A stretch of DNA of 64,000 nucleotides from the NCBI RefSeq assembly GCF_905171775.1, contig NC_053496.1, positions 178,623,759 to 178,687,758 of the forward strand, given 5' to 3'. Shown here in pieces: positions 1-11,204 of this stretch. Under the pieces are notes generated by a model. The model was not told where the DNA came from. It saw only the letters and a program-made list of their open reading frames with translations, and ran no database searches. Origin of the DNA: Rana temporaria (Eukaryota; Chordata; Amphibia; Anura; Ranidae). The position numbers and the translations under genes were made by a program. Within the stretch, counting starts at the first letter, position 1. Each line of letters begins with the position of its first letter.

Positions 1-649
1 TCACAAAAGTGAGTACAGTGAAAATGTCCAAATTGGGCCCAAAGTGTCGATGGGAACCATGAATGCCATGTACTGTGACATACTGAAGAAGAGCATGATC
101 CCCTTCCTTTCAGAGAATGGGCCGCAGGGCAGTATTCCAACATTATAACAACCCCAAACACACCTCCAAGACGACCACTGCCTTGCTAAAGAAGCTGAGG
201 GTAAAGGTGTTGGACTGGCCAAGCATGTCTCCAGACCTAAACTTTATTGAGCATCTATGGGGCATCCTCAAACAGAAGTTGGAGGAGTGCAAGGCCTCTA
301 ACACCCACCAGCTCTGTGATGTCATCATGGAGGAGTGGAAGAGGACTCCAGTGGCAACCTGTGAAGCTCTGGTGAACTCCATGTCCAAGAGGGTTAAGGC
401 AGCGCTGGCAAAATAATGGTGGCCACAGAAAATAGTGATACTTTGGGGCCCACTTTTGTTGCCAGCGGTTTAGACATTAATGGCTGTGTGTTGAATTATT
501 TTGAGGGGACAGCAAATATACACTGTTATACAAGCTGTACACTGACTACTTTACATTGTAGCAAAGTGTAATTTCTTCAGTGTTGTCACATGAAAAGATG
601 GAATAAAATATTTTCAAAAATGTGAGGGGTGTACTTTTGTGAGATACTG
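1..649 (+). mobile_element. Tc1/mariner-type DNA transposon, internally deleted, 5' edge cut by window
   Basis: The right end reads gtgtacttttgtgagatactg and is followed by TA at 650-651, the usual Tc1 target dinucleotide. Bases 1-50 resemble the opposite subterminal region of the same family (tcacaaaagtgagtac, then a TTGGGCCCAAAG stretch). They join directly to the C-terminal third of a transposase, so the middle of the element is missing. The copy is a non-autonomous relic upstream of ZF gene 1. Family assignment is from recognition of the end sequence and the transposase fragment. Confidence 0.85.
117..416 (+). pseudogene. Tc1-like transposase, C-terminal fragment
   Basis: The 99-residue frame carries the hallmark Tc1 DDE stretch: NPKHTSK followed by SPDLNFIEHLWGILK, whose E is the third catalytic acid. 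The second catalytic aspartate, which normally precedes NDPKHTS, is replaced (residues read HYNNPKHTS), so the fragment would be inactive. The N-terminal paired-like DNA-binding region and the first catalytic aspartate are absent. No independent function is expected. Confidence 0.85.
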
Positions 650-917
650 TAAGTAGGAGGAGACCGGACCTCGTGGTCTATCCGTGTATGAGGAAAGAGT
701 TGTGTGCTAATTCAGCTGTAGAATTCTGTGAACGGCGTCCGAAAACTGAAACTGAAAGTACGGCCAAACTCCTCCGCCTGACGTCACTTCTCAGGCCAAG
801 CCAAGGCTGGATGTTTACTAATCGAGGTCACCACCTCCCTGATTCAATCCCAGTTATTCCAATTGGCCAGTCATTTGTTACTTTTGTAAATGCATTTATA
901 TTATTCCGCCCCCTTTT

Positions 918-1056
918 CCATATATGATCTGCAAACTCTTCATCATATAAAATCCAGCCAATCCGATGTAGTAACAATCCACTAACGCGTTTTGGATAAT
1001 GAAGCCTCAGTCATAACTATTTATTATTCTAGAATTAGCAGATCATATATGGACTC
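918..1056 (+). repeat. Inverted-repeat module upstream of ZF exon, copy 1
   Basis: ccatatatgatctgc (918-932) is matched by its complement at 1038-1052. The interior contains cactaacgcgttttgg. Related modules lie at 19945-20087, 31566-31708, 44084-44229 and 56996-57140, always about 150-170 bp before a ZF exon. In this copy similarity to the other blocks starts at the left arm. The preceding 250 bp (652-917) differ and hold nothing recognised. Confidence 0.8.
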
Positions 1057-1223
1057 GGTGTGAAGACTTTTCTGATTGATTTTGGAGGGAGAACAGGAGC
1101 CCAGCTGTGAGATCGGTATTTCCACTTATTCCACCGACGGGGGGGGGGGGGGGGGTGAGCTAAAACTCCAGTTATTTGTCATCTACTGAGATTTTTTATA
1201 TTTGTTTTCCTTCTTTCCAACAG

Positions 1224-2647
1224 ATGGATGTGATGTGAGGAATTCCTCGGAGAGACATCTTCTATTATCTGCTGATTGTAAGTCAGAAGATAATGTCATC
1301 ACACAGGATCCTCCAGGAGGAAATCCAAATACACAAAATATACATCACAGACCTTCCTGTCCGGAGACATCAATGGATCCCTCTGATCAGGGGGAATCTT
1401 CTCATCAATCACATACTATGATTGTAAATATCCATGTAAGATCTCACACTGCAGATAGACCAACAGATCCTTCTAATCCTGAGGAATCTTCCTCACCCCA
1501 TGAAGGAGATCACCGAGGTGACCATCTATTCTCATGTTCAGAGTGCGGGAAATGTTTCACTCAAAAATCATCCCTCGTTACACATCAGATAATTCACACA
1601 GGTGAGCGTCCTTATTCATGTTCAGAGTGCGGGAAATGTTATACTCAAAAAGGAGGTCTTACTAGACACCAGAAAATTCACACGGGTGAGCGTCCCTATT
1701 CATGTCCAGAGTGCGGGAAATCTTTCACTGATAAAAGTATCCTTGTTAAACACCAGAGAACTCACACAGGTGAGCGTCCTTATTCTTGTTCAGAGTGCGA
1801 GAAATCTTTCCTTAAGAAACATACTCTTCTTACTCATCAGAGAGTTCACACAGGTGAGCGTCCGTACTCATGTGCAGAGTGTGGGAAATCATTCACTCAT
1901 AAAGGACATCTTGTTGAACATCAGAGAACTCACACAGGTGAGCGTCCTTTTTTATGTTCAGAGTGCGGGAAATCTTTCTCTCATAAAAGACACCTGGTTG
2001 AACATCAGAAAATTCACACGGGTGACCGTCCTTTTTCATGTTCAGAGTGCAGAAAATCTTTCACTTACAAAGGAGACCTTGTCAAACATCAGAAAATTCA
2101 CACGGGTGAGCGTCCCTTTTTATGTTCAGAGTGCGGAAAATGTTTCCTTGGAAAAAATAATCTTCTTACTCATCAGAGGGTTCACACAGGTGAGCGTCCT
2201 TATTCATGTTCAGAGTGCGGGAAATCTTTTGCTCGGAAAGAAAACTTTGTGCAACACCAAAGATTTCATACGGGTGAGCATCCTTATTCATGTTCAGAGT
2301 GTGGCAAATCATTCGCTAAGAAAAATACTCTTCTTACTCATCAGAAATCTCACACAGCTGAGCGTCCTTATTCATGTTCAGAGTGCGGGAAATCTTTCAT
2401 TCATAAAGGAGACCTTGTTAAACATCAGAGAATTCACACAGGTGTGCATCCTTATTCATGTTCAGAGTGTGGAAAATCTTTCCTTAACAAATGTCATTTT
2501 GATACACATCAGAGAATTCACACAGGTGAGCGTCCCTACTCATGTTCGGAGTGCGGGAAATCTTACCGTGATAAAGGAGTCCTTGTTAAACATCAGAGAA
2601 CTCACACCAGTGAGTATCCCTATGAGGAGAGCTGTCGGAGAATGTAG
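1224..2647 (+). CDS. ZF gene 1, terminal exon: C2H2 zinc-finger protein, 13 fingers
   Basis: This is the last exon of a Krüppel-type transcription factor gene whose front exons lie left of the window. It starts after a ttccaacag acceptor in phase 1, as in the sister genes. A spacer of about 100 residues (DGCDVRNSSERH..., rich in S, P, E and H) precedes 13 tandem C2H2 fingers with TGERPYSC linkers. Helix contact residues (-1,2,3,6) read QSST, QGGR, DSIK, KHTT, HGHE, HRHE, YGDK, GNNT, RENQ, KNTT, HGDK, NCHT, DGVK. All zinc ligands are present. The protein should act in the nucleus as a sequence-specific DNA binder; its target is not known. Oddly, the frame runs past the last finger into the 35-bp minisatellite, which encodes EESCRRM and the stop. 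The sister genes end differently (MGECP, or a frameshift), so gene 1 has lost the ancestral end. A run of about 18 G lies at 1139-1156, upstream of the acceptor. Confidence 0.95.
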
Positions 2648-3240
2648 TGTGGCTGGTGGAGGAGAGCTGTCGGAGAATGTAGTGTGGATGGTGGAGGAGA
2701 GCTCTCGAAGAATGTAGTGGGGATGGTGGGGGAGAGCTGTCAGAGAATGTAGTGTGGATGATTGATGGAGGAGAGCTGTTGGAGAATGTAGTGTGGATGG
2801 TGGGAGGAGAGCTGTCGGAGAATATAGCGTGGATGGTGGGAGGAGAGCTGTCGGAGAATATAGTGTGGATGGTGGGAGGGGATCTGTCGGAGAATGTAGT
2901 GTGGATGGTGGAGGAGAGCTGTCGGAGAATGTAGTGTGGATGGTGGGGGAGAGCTGTCGGAGAATGTAGTGTGGATAGTGGAGGAGAGCTGTCGGAGAAT
3001 GTAGTGTGGATGGTGGAGGAGATCTGTCGGAGAATGTAGTGTGGATGGTGGGAGGAGAGCTGTCAGGGAATGTAGTGCGGATAGTGGAGGAGAGCTGTCG
3101 GAGAATGTAGTGTGGATGGTGGGGGGAGAGCTGTCGGAGAATGTAGTGTGGATGGTGGAGGAGAGCTGTCAGAGAATGTAGTGTGGATGGTGGAGGAGAG
3201 CTGTTGGAGAATGTAGTGTAGATGATGGGGGGAGAGCTCG
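2624..3240 (+). repeat. 35/36-bp minisatellite after ZF gene 1
   Basis: About 17 copies of a unit containing gagctgtcggagaatgtagt and ggatggtgga. Most units are 35 bp, and some are 36 bp through one extra G. The first unit overlaps the last codons and stop of gene 1. The same satellite follows genes 2, 4 and 5 at 22788, 46033 and 58944. Confidence 0.95.
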
Positions 3241-3476
3241 TTATATGGCCCTTGCACCCATTTTGCATCTGAAACGTGGTGAAATTTACCCTCTGCTCCT
3301 GCTGCCCGCTGTCACTTGTAGACAAAGAAGCTTCCTGTATTTACAAAGGACAGCTTTGCTCACAGCGGGGACAGATCTCCAGAGAAAGAGAATGAGCTTC
3401 CTGCAAGACAGGGAGGTACTAGAGTCAGGCCAGGTAAGGGAGAGAGATGCAAGGAAGCTTTGGGTTGGGGTTGCGC

Positions 3477-3745
3477 ACCCTGCACTCTGTACATAACACA
3501 CTCCTGAACTCCGAAGTCTCTATGGAGCACACTACTGAACTCTGCACTCTGTACATAGCACACTCCTGAACTCTGCACCCTGTACACAGCACATCCCTGA
3601 ACTCTGCACTCTGTATGTAGCACATACCTGAACTCTGCACTCTGTATGTAGCACATACCTGAACGCTGCACTCTGTACACAGCACACCCCTACACTCTGT
3701 ATGTAACGCACTCCTGAACCCTGCACTCTGTACGTAGTGCATCCC
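3477..3745 (+). repeat. 31-bp minisatellite (ctgaactctgcactctgta)
   Basis: Eight or nine degenerate copies of a roughly 31-bp unit containing gaactctgcactctgta and agcacac. Two adjacent copies at 3600-3661 are nearly identical. The unit is not seen elsewhere in the window. The short stretch before it (3241-3476) holds nothing recognised. Confidence 0.9.
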
Positions 3746-4383
3746 AGATACAACTGACTCTTTGAGAGCAACCATACTGTTGATTCGGCCCATGATGCAA
3801 TTGACTTTGACACCCCTGTTCTACACGTATCCACCTGGACCAGACTGGGTTTGTCCCTGGTCGAGAAGCTCACAACAACACATTTAAAACCATTTTAATA
3901 TATTTCCTCATGTGGCTATCTTATAAGGTGTTTAACATATCTATGTGATATGTATTCTGGTTTATATATATATATACACACACTATTGTTCTATACTTGT
4001 ATTTTTTACTATATATTGAAGACTTACTACTGTACTATTGAAAGATTTAGATATGGTTTATTATCATTTTGTTTGGAATTGCTAATAAAATCAGATTGAA
4101 ACAAAAATGAGGAGATATATTATCCACGAAATGGAGTAACTATACCAGAATAATTTACAGTGATGTCAAATGTGTAAATTTATTATGGAGGGGCATTAAG
4201 GATATTCATTAAATTAGTCCTGTGTATACTGGGAACCATTTTAAAACGAAAAAACAAATGTATTCATGCAATTAATGTGTGCATCAAATACATTACATAT
4301 GTAATGGACTGCCTGGCACCATGCCTGGGTGCTTCCGCTAAGATACAGCTTCCTCCACTCTGGAACCAGGAACAAGGTATTAT
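3746..4383 (+). other. Intergenic, AT-rich; decayed LINE 3' tail
   Basis: No gene is seen. Bases 4084-4270 (tgctaataaaatcag, then acagtgatgtcaaatgtgta) match the segments near 25000 and 47980 that follow genes 2 and 4. This is therefore the worn end of the shared 3'-flank block. A short (TA)/(CA) run lies at 3963-3982. Confidence 0.6.
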
Positions 4384-5078
4384 GGGCCAGATCCACATAG
4401 ATGTAGAACGGTGCAGTGTATCAGAGATACACTACGCCGCCGTACCTTACCTGGCGCATTTTCGAATCCTCAGCGAGTTCGCGCCGTAAGTTACGGCGGC
4501 GTAGTGTATTTCTGTCGGCGGATTTGAAATTGGGTGGGTTGGGGACGGGTTTCATTTAAATGAAGCGCTTCCCTGCGCCGAATGAACTGCGCATGCGTCG
4601 TCCGGAAATTTCCCGACGTGCATTGCGCTAAATGACGTCACTAGGACGTCATTTTTTTAACTTAGACGTGAGTTACGTCCATCCCTATTCACGGACGACT
4701 TACGCAAAAAAAATAAAATTTCGATGCGGGAACGACGGCTATACTTAACATGGCAAGTCTACCTGTACGCCGCAAAATACCAGCTTTAACTATACGCCGA
4801 CTACAGACGACGTTCGAAAATGCGACGGCCGCGCGTACATTCGTGGGTCGTCTTAAATCGCAAATTTGCATACCCGACACGGAAAACGCCACCCAGCGGA
4901 CGCCGAAGTATTGCATCTTAGATCCGAAGGCGTACGAAGACGTACACCTGTCGGATCTAACCCAGAAGCCGTCGTATCTTGTTTTGAGGATTCAAAACAA
5001 CGATACGACGCAGGAAATTTGAAAGTACACTGGCGTATCAGTAGATACGCCGGCGTACTTCGTCTGTGAATCTGGCCC
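4384..5078. mobile_element. CpG-rich non-autonomous DNA transposon (MITE-like), copy A
   Basis: About 695 bp bounded by gggccagat... and ...tctggccc, flanked by TAT at 4381-4383 and 5079-5081. Inner ends carry long inverted segments such as gtatcagtagatacgcc and tacgccgcc. Related copies or fragments occur at 7771, 12644, 14057, 40504, 49455 and 55168. ORFs inside are short and random-looking; no transposase is present. Confidence 0.8.
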
Positions 5079-5550
5079 TATAGCTGGAAATTGCACCCAA
5101 GAACTAAACAACACTAGCTTACGTGCAAACGGGAACTCTCTTTATTGTAAATTCACACAGAATATATACCACACAAAATCAAGTAAGAGCTTGATCACAT
5201 TATCCTAAACAACGCAAACTTTAAACAGTAATAACATCACTACATCTAATGAACCTAAAATAAATGTGTTTGAGGGTGTATAAACCATTCAGGTGAATGA
5301 ATGATCAGCTATCCAATGTGGGTGCCAACCCCGGCTCTGCGTTATGCAGACCGCTTGACTGAAGTAAGATCCTTTATTCACACGTTGGGTTTGTGGGAAA
5401 TGTGTCCAGTTACTTGGAAGAGGGTTCATGGATAAGAAAAAGAGAAAAAAATATTTAAAATTATTAACTACTAATGTAATTGTTCTAAGAAGATTTTCTG
5501 GGCCTTACTAAATTTTCTCGAGAGTTCATTGAGATTTTTGCAGAGCAAAA
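5079..5550. other. Intergenic, nothing recognised
   Basis: Moderately AT-rich sequence with no coding region supported on either strand. It contains phrases typical of dispersed repeats (for example ctttattgtaaattcacacag) but no boundaries could be set. Confidence 0.4.
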
Positions 5551-7010
5551 TTGAATGAATTATTAAGGCATACGGAGGATATAGGGCTAATATTTGTAAC
5601 CACTTCTCAACCAGCAGCCGTCGTTATACTGTGGCAAGGTGGCTTGATCTTGCAAATCGCTGTAGCTGTACACGGCTCGTACATGGCGAATTGTGGGCGG
5701 GCTCCTATTGGCCAATGGGGGGAACCAATCAGCGGGTTCGGCAGACCACCAGGCACACCCGCAATCATTCCCCACAGTGATGGAACGGGGATCTGTGTAA
5801 ACATGGCAGATCTCCATTCTGGCAGGAGAGATCACGCAGATCCTGTCTTTCTGCTATGCAGGAAGATGGAGCTGTGTGTTTTTTCCCAGTCACACAGCCA
5901 CCCATACAGTTAGAACACACAGCGAGAGAACACATTTAAATCCATCTCGAGCGCCAGACCGAGGGAAAAAAAAAAGTGCCCCAACAGCTCTGCCTCCATG
6001 GGCGGCTCCCACCAAGTGACGTTTGTCCCGCTGTGACAGCTGTTATATAGCTGAGGGTGGGGCCACCCAGTGACGTGTACGGGTGACCCCCCACCCCCCT
6101 CTGACGCCACAGGGGTTTCCCCATGGCATCAGAGGGGGCGGGTCACCCATATACATCACCGGGTGGCCCTGCAGTGTTTCCCCGTGGCAACAGAGATGGG
6201 TGGGGTCACCCATACACGCCACCGGGTGGCCCCGACCTCAGCTATATAACAGCTGTCACGGCAGGAGTAGCGTCATATAGCGGCCTCCTCCCATGGAGGC
6301 GGAACTGTTCCTTTTTTTTAGGTCATCGTGGTGAGATGGATTTACGTTGCTGGAATTTTTTTTTTTTTTTAATAAGAGACAGCCTTTGTAGTCCTTTGTA
6401 TTTTTTAATTTTTTTTATACTTTTTTTGGTGAAATGGTAGGGGTACAATGTACCCTTTTACCAATTCACATAAGGGGGCTGGGATCTGGCCCCCAAAGCA
6501 TCCTCCCCATGTTGAGGGCACGTGGCCTGGTACGGTTCAGGAGGGGGGCCACTCTCTCACCCGTTTTTTTTTCAATGCCTTTTTTTCTGACACTTCATTA
6601 CAGCCGCGATCAGTTTTAAATTACTTTTATTTCCCTTTAGAAAGATAATTTTGCTGCAGGACTGTTCTAATCAAGGGAAAAATGCATCAGTTTACAGGCA
6701 TACTATAGACACCCCCCAGGTACAAAATTTAAAGAAATATTTAAAGTTTTATTGTTTTACTTCAAGCATTATTAAAATCACTGCTCCCAAAAAAAAATAC
6801 AGTTTTTAAAACTTCTTTTGCATTGATACATGTCCCCTAGGGCAGGACCCGGGTCCCCAAACACTTTTTATGACAATACTATGCATATAAGCCTTTAAAA
6901 TTAGTACTTTTGATTTTTCACATTGGCGTCCCGTAGACTTTAACGGTGTTCGCATGTTCGAACAAATTTTTTTGCCTGTTCGTAAGTTCTGGTGCAAACC
7001 GAACCAGGGG
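5551..7010. repeat. Interspersed repeat, paralogous to 51660-53100
   Basis: The left part repeats a gggtggcc / tcacccata motif with a CAGCTGT and TATATAA stretch. The right part shares gtgaaatggtag, tacaatgtaccc, caattcacata, agcatcctcc and gcattattaaaatcactgct with 52220-53080. This copy lacks an internal segment present in the other (a cccctttgttaaaggggtc region). No coding capacity is seen; the class is unknown. Confidence 0.65.
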
Positions 7011-7770
7011 GTGTGATCAGCTCATCCTTAGTCACCAGGTACCCGACCACCTAGTGACAGAAGAGAGAAGTGCAGCAATTCCAAAATTAGGGCAAAATCT
7101 ATTGATCTCCTACCAATTGGCCAAGGCAACTATCACTTGGGAAATACATTTAATAGCAACCCTGCCTAAACATCATGGTTCTACAAATAGAATTTGACTA
7201 ATATGATGCAATGTGATGGACAGGATCAGGAAAAAGTCACTTTTTCATCTCTTAGTAGACATTTGTAGAGAAAGAATTTCCTGTGCCTATATAGAAAGTG
7301 CCAGAAATTGGCACAATGCTTATGTGATGGGATTTGCTGTTTGGATTTCAGATCAGCAAATTTTTTTATTACAAAATAAACTTCCTGTATATGCGTTTAC
7401 ACCAAAAGCCGAGACTTCCTTATGTTTGTTTTGCAGTCTGAGTGGCAGTGCCAGAGTGGTACATTCACTCACACTTTATGAGAGGCATGGTTGGTTCTAA
7501 AAATAATCTACTTCGACATGATCAAGTTTCTTTCAGAAATAGAATTTCTGAACCCACCTCACATCAGCACACAACGAGTTAACTCTGGAGCCCCTTATGA
7601 CCACCTGTTCCTAGCTAAAGATAGCCCATCCCACAACTGAAGATTGCAACACTTTTCTGCAAGGGCCCTTTGGTGATACTACCTCTATCTCCAAAGTTCT
7701 AATTTGAAAGTGGTATCCAGTTTCCAGCAAAACTGGGAAGTAGTCCCTCCGAGTTTTCACACAAGAGTCA
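7011..7770. other. Intergenic, nothing recognised
   Basis: ORFs on both strands are short and lack domain signatures. No repeat boundary, promoter or RNA gene was recognised. Confidence 0.4.
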
Positions 7771-8056
7771 CTGAGGCCCAGATTCTTGTCCACTGGGCGT
7801 ATATCTCTGTGCGGCGCGTAACTTATCCGATTTACGTTACGCCGCCGCAAGTTTTTCAGGCAAGTGCTTTATTCACAAAGCCTGCGCACCGGCGCCGAAT
7901 AGATTCGAGCCGACCCGAGCTTCTTTTGGGAAGTCGTGACGCGCTGTATGCGCCGTCGTTTAGCATGTCAATCAATTGGCATGTCAACAGGAACGCCCAC
8001 TCCCGCGGGATTCCCTACCCGGAAGCCGTGGTGAATTCTAAGGATAAACGCTATCT
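7771..8056. repeat. Fragment of the CpG-rich MITE family
   Basis: Begins aggcccagattc and continues with cgtaacttatccgatttacg and ttacgccgccgcaag, the left-end pattern of the family described at 4384. The right end is missing. Confidence 0.6.
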
Positions 8057-8116
8057 ACGGGCAAAAAAAAAAAAGGTCAGTGTAATTTCATTTGCAGAAC
8101 TGGGCTGGATGTAGTG

Positions 8117-9939
8117 TTAGAAATTTTTTATAGGGTGAACCCCTGCTTTAAGGACATGAGCAAAACAGGGCACATGGGTCAGTTGTCCCTCTCGCAGGGC
8201 GGAGAGGAGGTTGGTGCCATTGTCGCAAACCACCATTCCTGGCTTAAGCTGGCGTGGCGTCAACCACCTCTGAGCCTGCCCCTGCAGAGCTGACAGATCC
8301 TCTGCCCCAGTGTGACTCCTGTCTCCCAAGCACACCAGCTCAAGCACCGCATGGCATCTCTTTGCCTGCGTACCTGCTTAGCCCCTTGAACGCCTACGGA
8401 GCACTGCTGGTTCCGAGGACACATCAGCACAGGAATAGGCCACAAAGGAAGAAGAAGAGGAGGGGGTGGAAGAGAGAGCTGTGTCACAACCAGTAGTAGT
8501 ATTTTGGAGGCGTGGTGGCGGAACACACTACTGTACCTTGTCCTGCGTCCTTCCCAGCTGCCAGCAGAGTCACCCAATGCGCCGTGAAAGATAGGTAATG
8601 TCCCTGTCCATGCCTGCTGGACAATGAGTCAGCGGTAATATGCACCTTACCACTGACCGCCCTGTCCAGCGAGGCATGGACATTGCCTTCCACATGCCGG
8701 AATCGCCTTCCGTGAGAAAAAGTGGCGTTTGGGAACTTGCCACTGAGGTACCGCACATTCCACGGAAGGGGGCAGAATCTACCAACTGAAAAGGCAGCAG
8801 TTAAAGTGCTAGCAATTTAGCGAAGATGGCATTCAACCGCTGGGCATGTGGATGGCTGTGAGAGAACTTCTTTCGGCGCTGCAGCAGCTGGGGCAGGGAA
8901 ATTTGCCTGGTACAATCTGCCATCGGTGCACTGATAGTAGATTGCCTGCATGTACTAGGCTGTGGCACACCTAATTCTAGACCTTCAGTCCTATCAGTGC
9001 AGGCTTCAGAGAGGACTGAGGGTATAGTGGGGTTGGAGATCCCAGCTGATGAGGGGAAAGGGGAGGTCCGCTTTGTTCTTTGGTGTGGGTCTTTGAGGTA
9101 CGCTTGCCATCGAACTGCATGGCAGGTCGACATATGTCTGGTCAGGCATGTGGTGCCCAAGCGGGTGATGTTTTGGCCATGCGAGATACGCTTGAGACAT
9201 ATGTTGCAAATAGCAACGGTGCGATCTGATGCACTCGTCTCAAAAAAGGCCCACACCAAAGAACTTTTGTAATAACTCTGAGACACAGCAGCGCCCTGCA
9301 CATGTGTAGCTCTGCATTGTGAAACAGTCGGTGTGCTGCCCTTAAGCTGGACCCTGGAGGACATCCTACCTCGTTGGAGATGTGCCTGTGCCTCATCCTC
9401 TCTCCTATCAGGCACCCATGTAGAGTCAGTGACCTCATCACTGTAGAAAACCTGGCAGTATGCTGCAGCTGGGGGAACATGACTGCCAGATTGCTGTCCT
9501 TCTTGGGCACCCCCTCTCTCTGGACTCACATTACTGCCTTCCTCTATCTGTGTACCATCATCGGAGCCTTCAAATGCAGCATGTACCCAACACTGTGGTC
9601 AAACAGTTCGGGGGACTCCTCAGGAGGACATGGTGGGGCTAGGGAAGGAGTGAGTGATGCCATTGAGCAGAGGGAAGAGGACGCCTTGGCAGCTACTTTG
9701 CCAGACAAAGTACCCTGAGCCTGGGTGAGAGAGGATGAGGACGGCTTGGTCATCCACTCTACCAAGTCTTCGGCATTTTGCAGCTCAACACGACTAGCTG
9801 CCAAAAACAAGGACGAGCGTGTCCAACGGCCACGTGCTGATGAGGATGCACCGTGTCCACCACCAGCACTGTTGCCTCTAGATGCTGAGCCTGCTTGCCC
9901 TTGTGACTCTCTTCCTCTCCTTGTTGTCCTTCCAGACAT
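8117..9939 (-). pseudogene. hAT-type (ZBED) transposase, frameshifted and 3'-truncated
   Basis: Read on the minus strand from ATG at 9939. The first frame is a low-complexity S/R/E-rich N-terminus (9939-9544). After a break, 9529-8801 encodes a BED-type zinc finger: VWAFFE, then CNICLKRISHG, then a TRHMSTCH end. Further pieces in shifted frames (8785-8484 and 8347-8117) give SGKVHITADSLSSRHGQGHY and CDNGTNLLSALREG followed by CFAH, the hAT catalytic-core pattern. The C-terminal dimerisation region is absent. Several frame breaks make it inactive. Confidence 0.8.
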
Positions 9940-9961
9940 ACTAATGGCCTGCAGAGGACAA

Positions 9962-10662
9962 AGTCAGTACACACACCTCGTAGCTTTAGGTGCAAACTAC
10001 TGAGGACACGGGCAGTAGCTTTAGGTGCAAACTACAGAGCACACGGGCAGTACACACCAAGTAGCTTTAGGTGCAATCTACAGAGCACACGTGCAGTACA
10101 CACCAAGTAGCTTTAGGTGCAAACTACAGAGCACACGTGCAGTACACACCAAGTAGCTTTAGGTGCAAAATACAGAGCACAGGTGCAGTACACACCAAGT
10201 AGCTTTAGGTGCAAACTACAGAGCACACGTGCAGTACACACCAAGTAGCTTTAGGTGAAAACTACAGAGCACACGTGCAGTACACACCAAGTAGCTTTAG
10301 GTGCAAACTACAGAGGACACGGCCAGTACACACCAAGTAGCTTTAGGTGCAAACTACAGAGCACACGTGCAGTACACACCAAGTAGCTTTAGGTGCAAAC
10401 TACAGAGGACACGGCCAGTACACACCAAGTAGCTTTAGGTGTAAACTACAGAGCATACGGGCAGTACACACCAAGTAGCTTTAGGTGCAAACTACAGAGC
10501 ACACGTGCAGTACACACCAAGTAGCTTTAGGTGTAAACTACAGAGCACATGGGCAGTACAAACCAAGTAGCTTTAGGTAAAAAACTGCAGAGCACACGTG
10601 CAGTACACACCAAGTAGCTTTAGGTGGAAACTACAGAGGACACGGGCAGTACACACCAACTA
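9962..10662. repeat. 46-bp minisatellite next to hAT relic
   Basis: About 15 copies of a 46-bp unit containing accaagtagctttaggtgca, aactacagagcacacgt and gcagtac. It begins directly upstream of the hAT pseudogene's N-terminus and ends where the 64-bp minisatellite of gene 2 begins. It may be the element's subterminal repeat (inference). Confidence 0.92.
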
Positions 10663-11072
10663 TCCAGCCAGAGCCTCTGATTTATAGACCAGATACATCC
10701 TAAATGTAGAACCATTTATCCAACTGTCCATCCAGAGCCTCTGCTTTATAGACCAGATACATCCTAAATATAGAGCCATTTATCCAACTTTCCATCCAGA
10801 GCCTCTGGTTTATAGATCAGATACATCCTAAATATAGAGCCATTTATCCAACTGTCCATCCAGAGCCTCTGGTTTATAGACCGGATACATCCTAAATATA
10901 GAGCCATTTATCCAACTGTCCATCCAGAGCCTCTGCTTTATAGACCAGATACATCCTAAATATAGAGCCATTTATCCAACTGTCCATCCAGAGCCTCTGG
11001 TTTATAGACCGGATACATCCTAAATATAGAGCCATTTATCCAACTGTCCATCCAGAGCCTCTGGTTTATACA
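10663..11072 (+). repeat. 64-bp minisatellite upstream of ZF gene 2
   Basis: About six copies of a 64-bp unit (tccatccagagcctctggtt, tatagaccggatacatcc, aatatagagccatttatcc). Consecutive units are spaced exactly 64 bp, for example 10727 to 10791. The same unit lies upstream of genes 3, 4 and 6 at 27449, 40065 and 63249, which marks it as part of the duplicated block. Confidence 0.93.
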
Positions 11073-11204
11073 TTGTGAATATTGAGCCATTTATCTAATT
11101 GTGCATCTGGAGTTGCTGGATTGTAGAACAGACACATAATAAATATAGAGATGGAGATCTTTTCCTATTATATTAAGTGGGACAAGGAGACAGGAACAGT
11201 GTGA

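Noticed and set aside
1602..2717. 371-codon frame overlapping the gene 1 fingers (VQSAGNLS-type repeats)
   Set aside because: The finger unit is 84 bp, so an alternative frame without stops repeats too. Similar shadow frames occur in every ZF exon (20513, 32139, 44847, 57576). They lack any domain, and the zinc-finger frame is clearly the real one.
2540..3325. 261-codon minus-strand frame
   Set aside because: Same minisatellite effect as above, extended by chance into the finger region.
3360..3873. Cys-rich minus-strand frames (CYVQSAE-type)
   Set aside because: They come from translation of the 31-bp minisatellite; periodic and without a start or domain.
4750..5022. 90-codon frame in the CpG-rich MITE
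   Set aside because: Lies inside a non-autonomous element; not shared as an open frame with the other copies and has no domain.
8997..9272. Plus-strand frames opposite the BED finger region
   Set aside because: The BED and hAT core signatures are on the minus strand; the plus frames match nothing recognised.
9962..10662. 46-bp array as a possible CRISPR-like array
   Set aside because: Units are contiguous with no variable spacers, and the context is a vertebrate genome.
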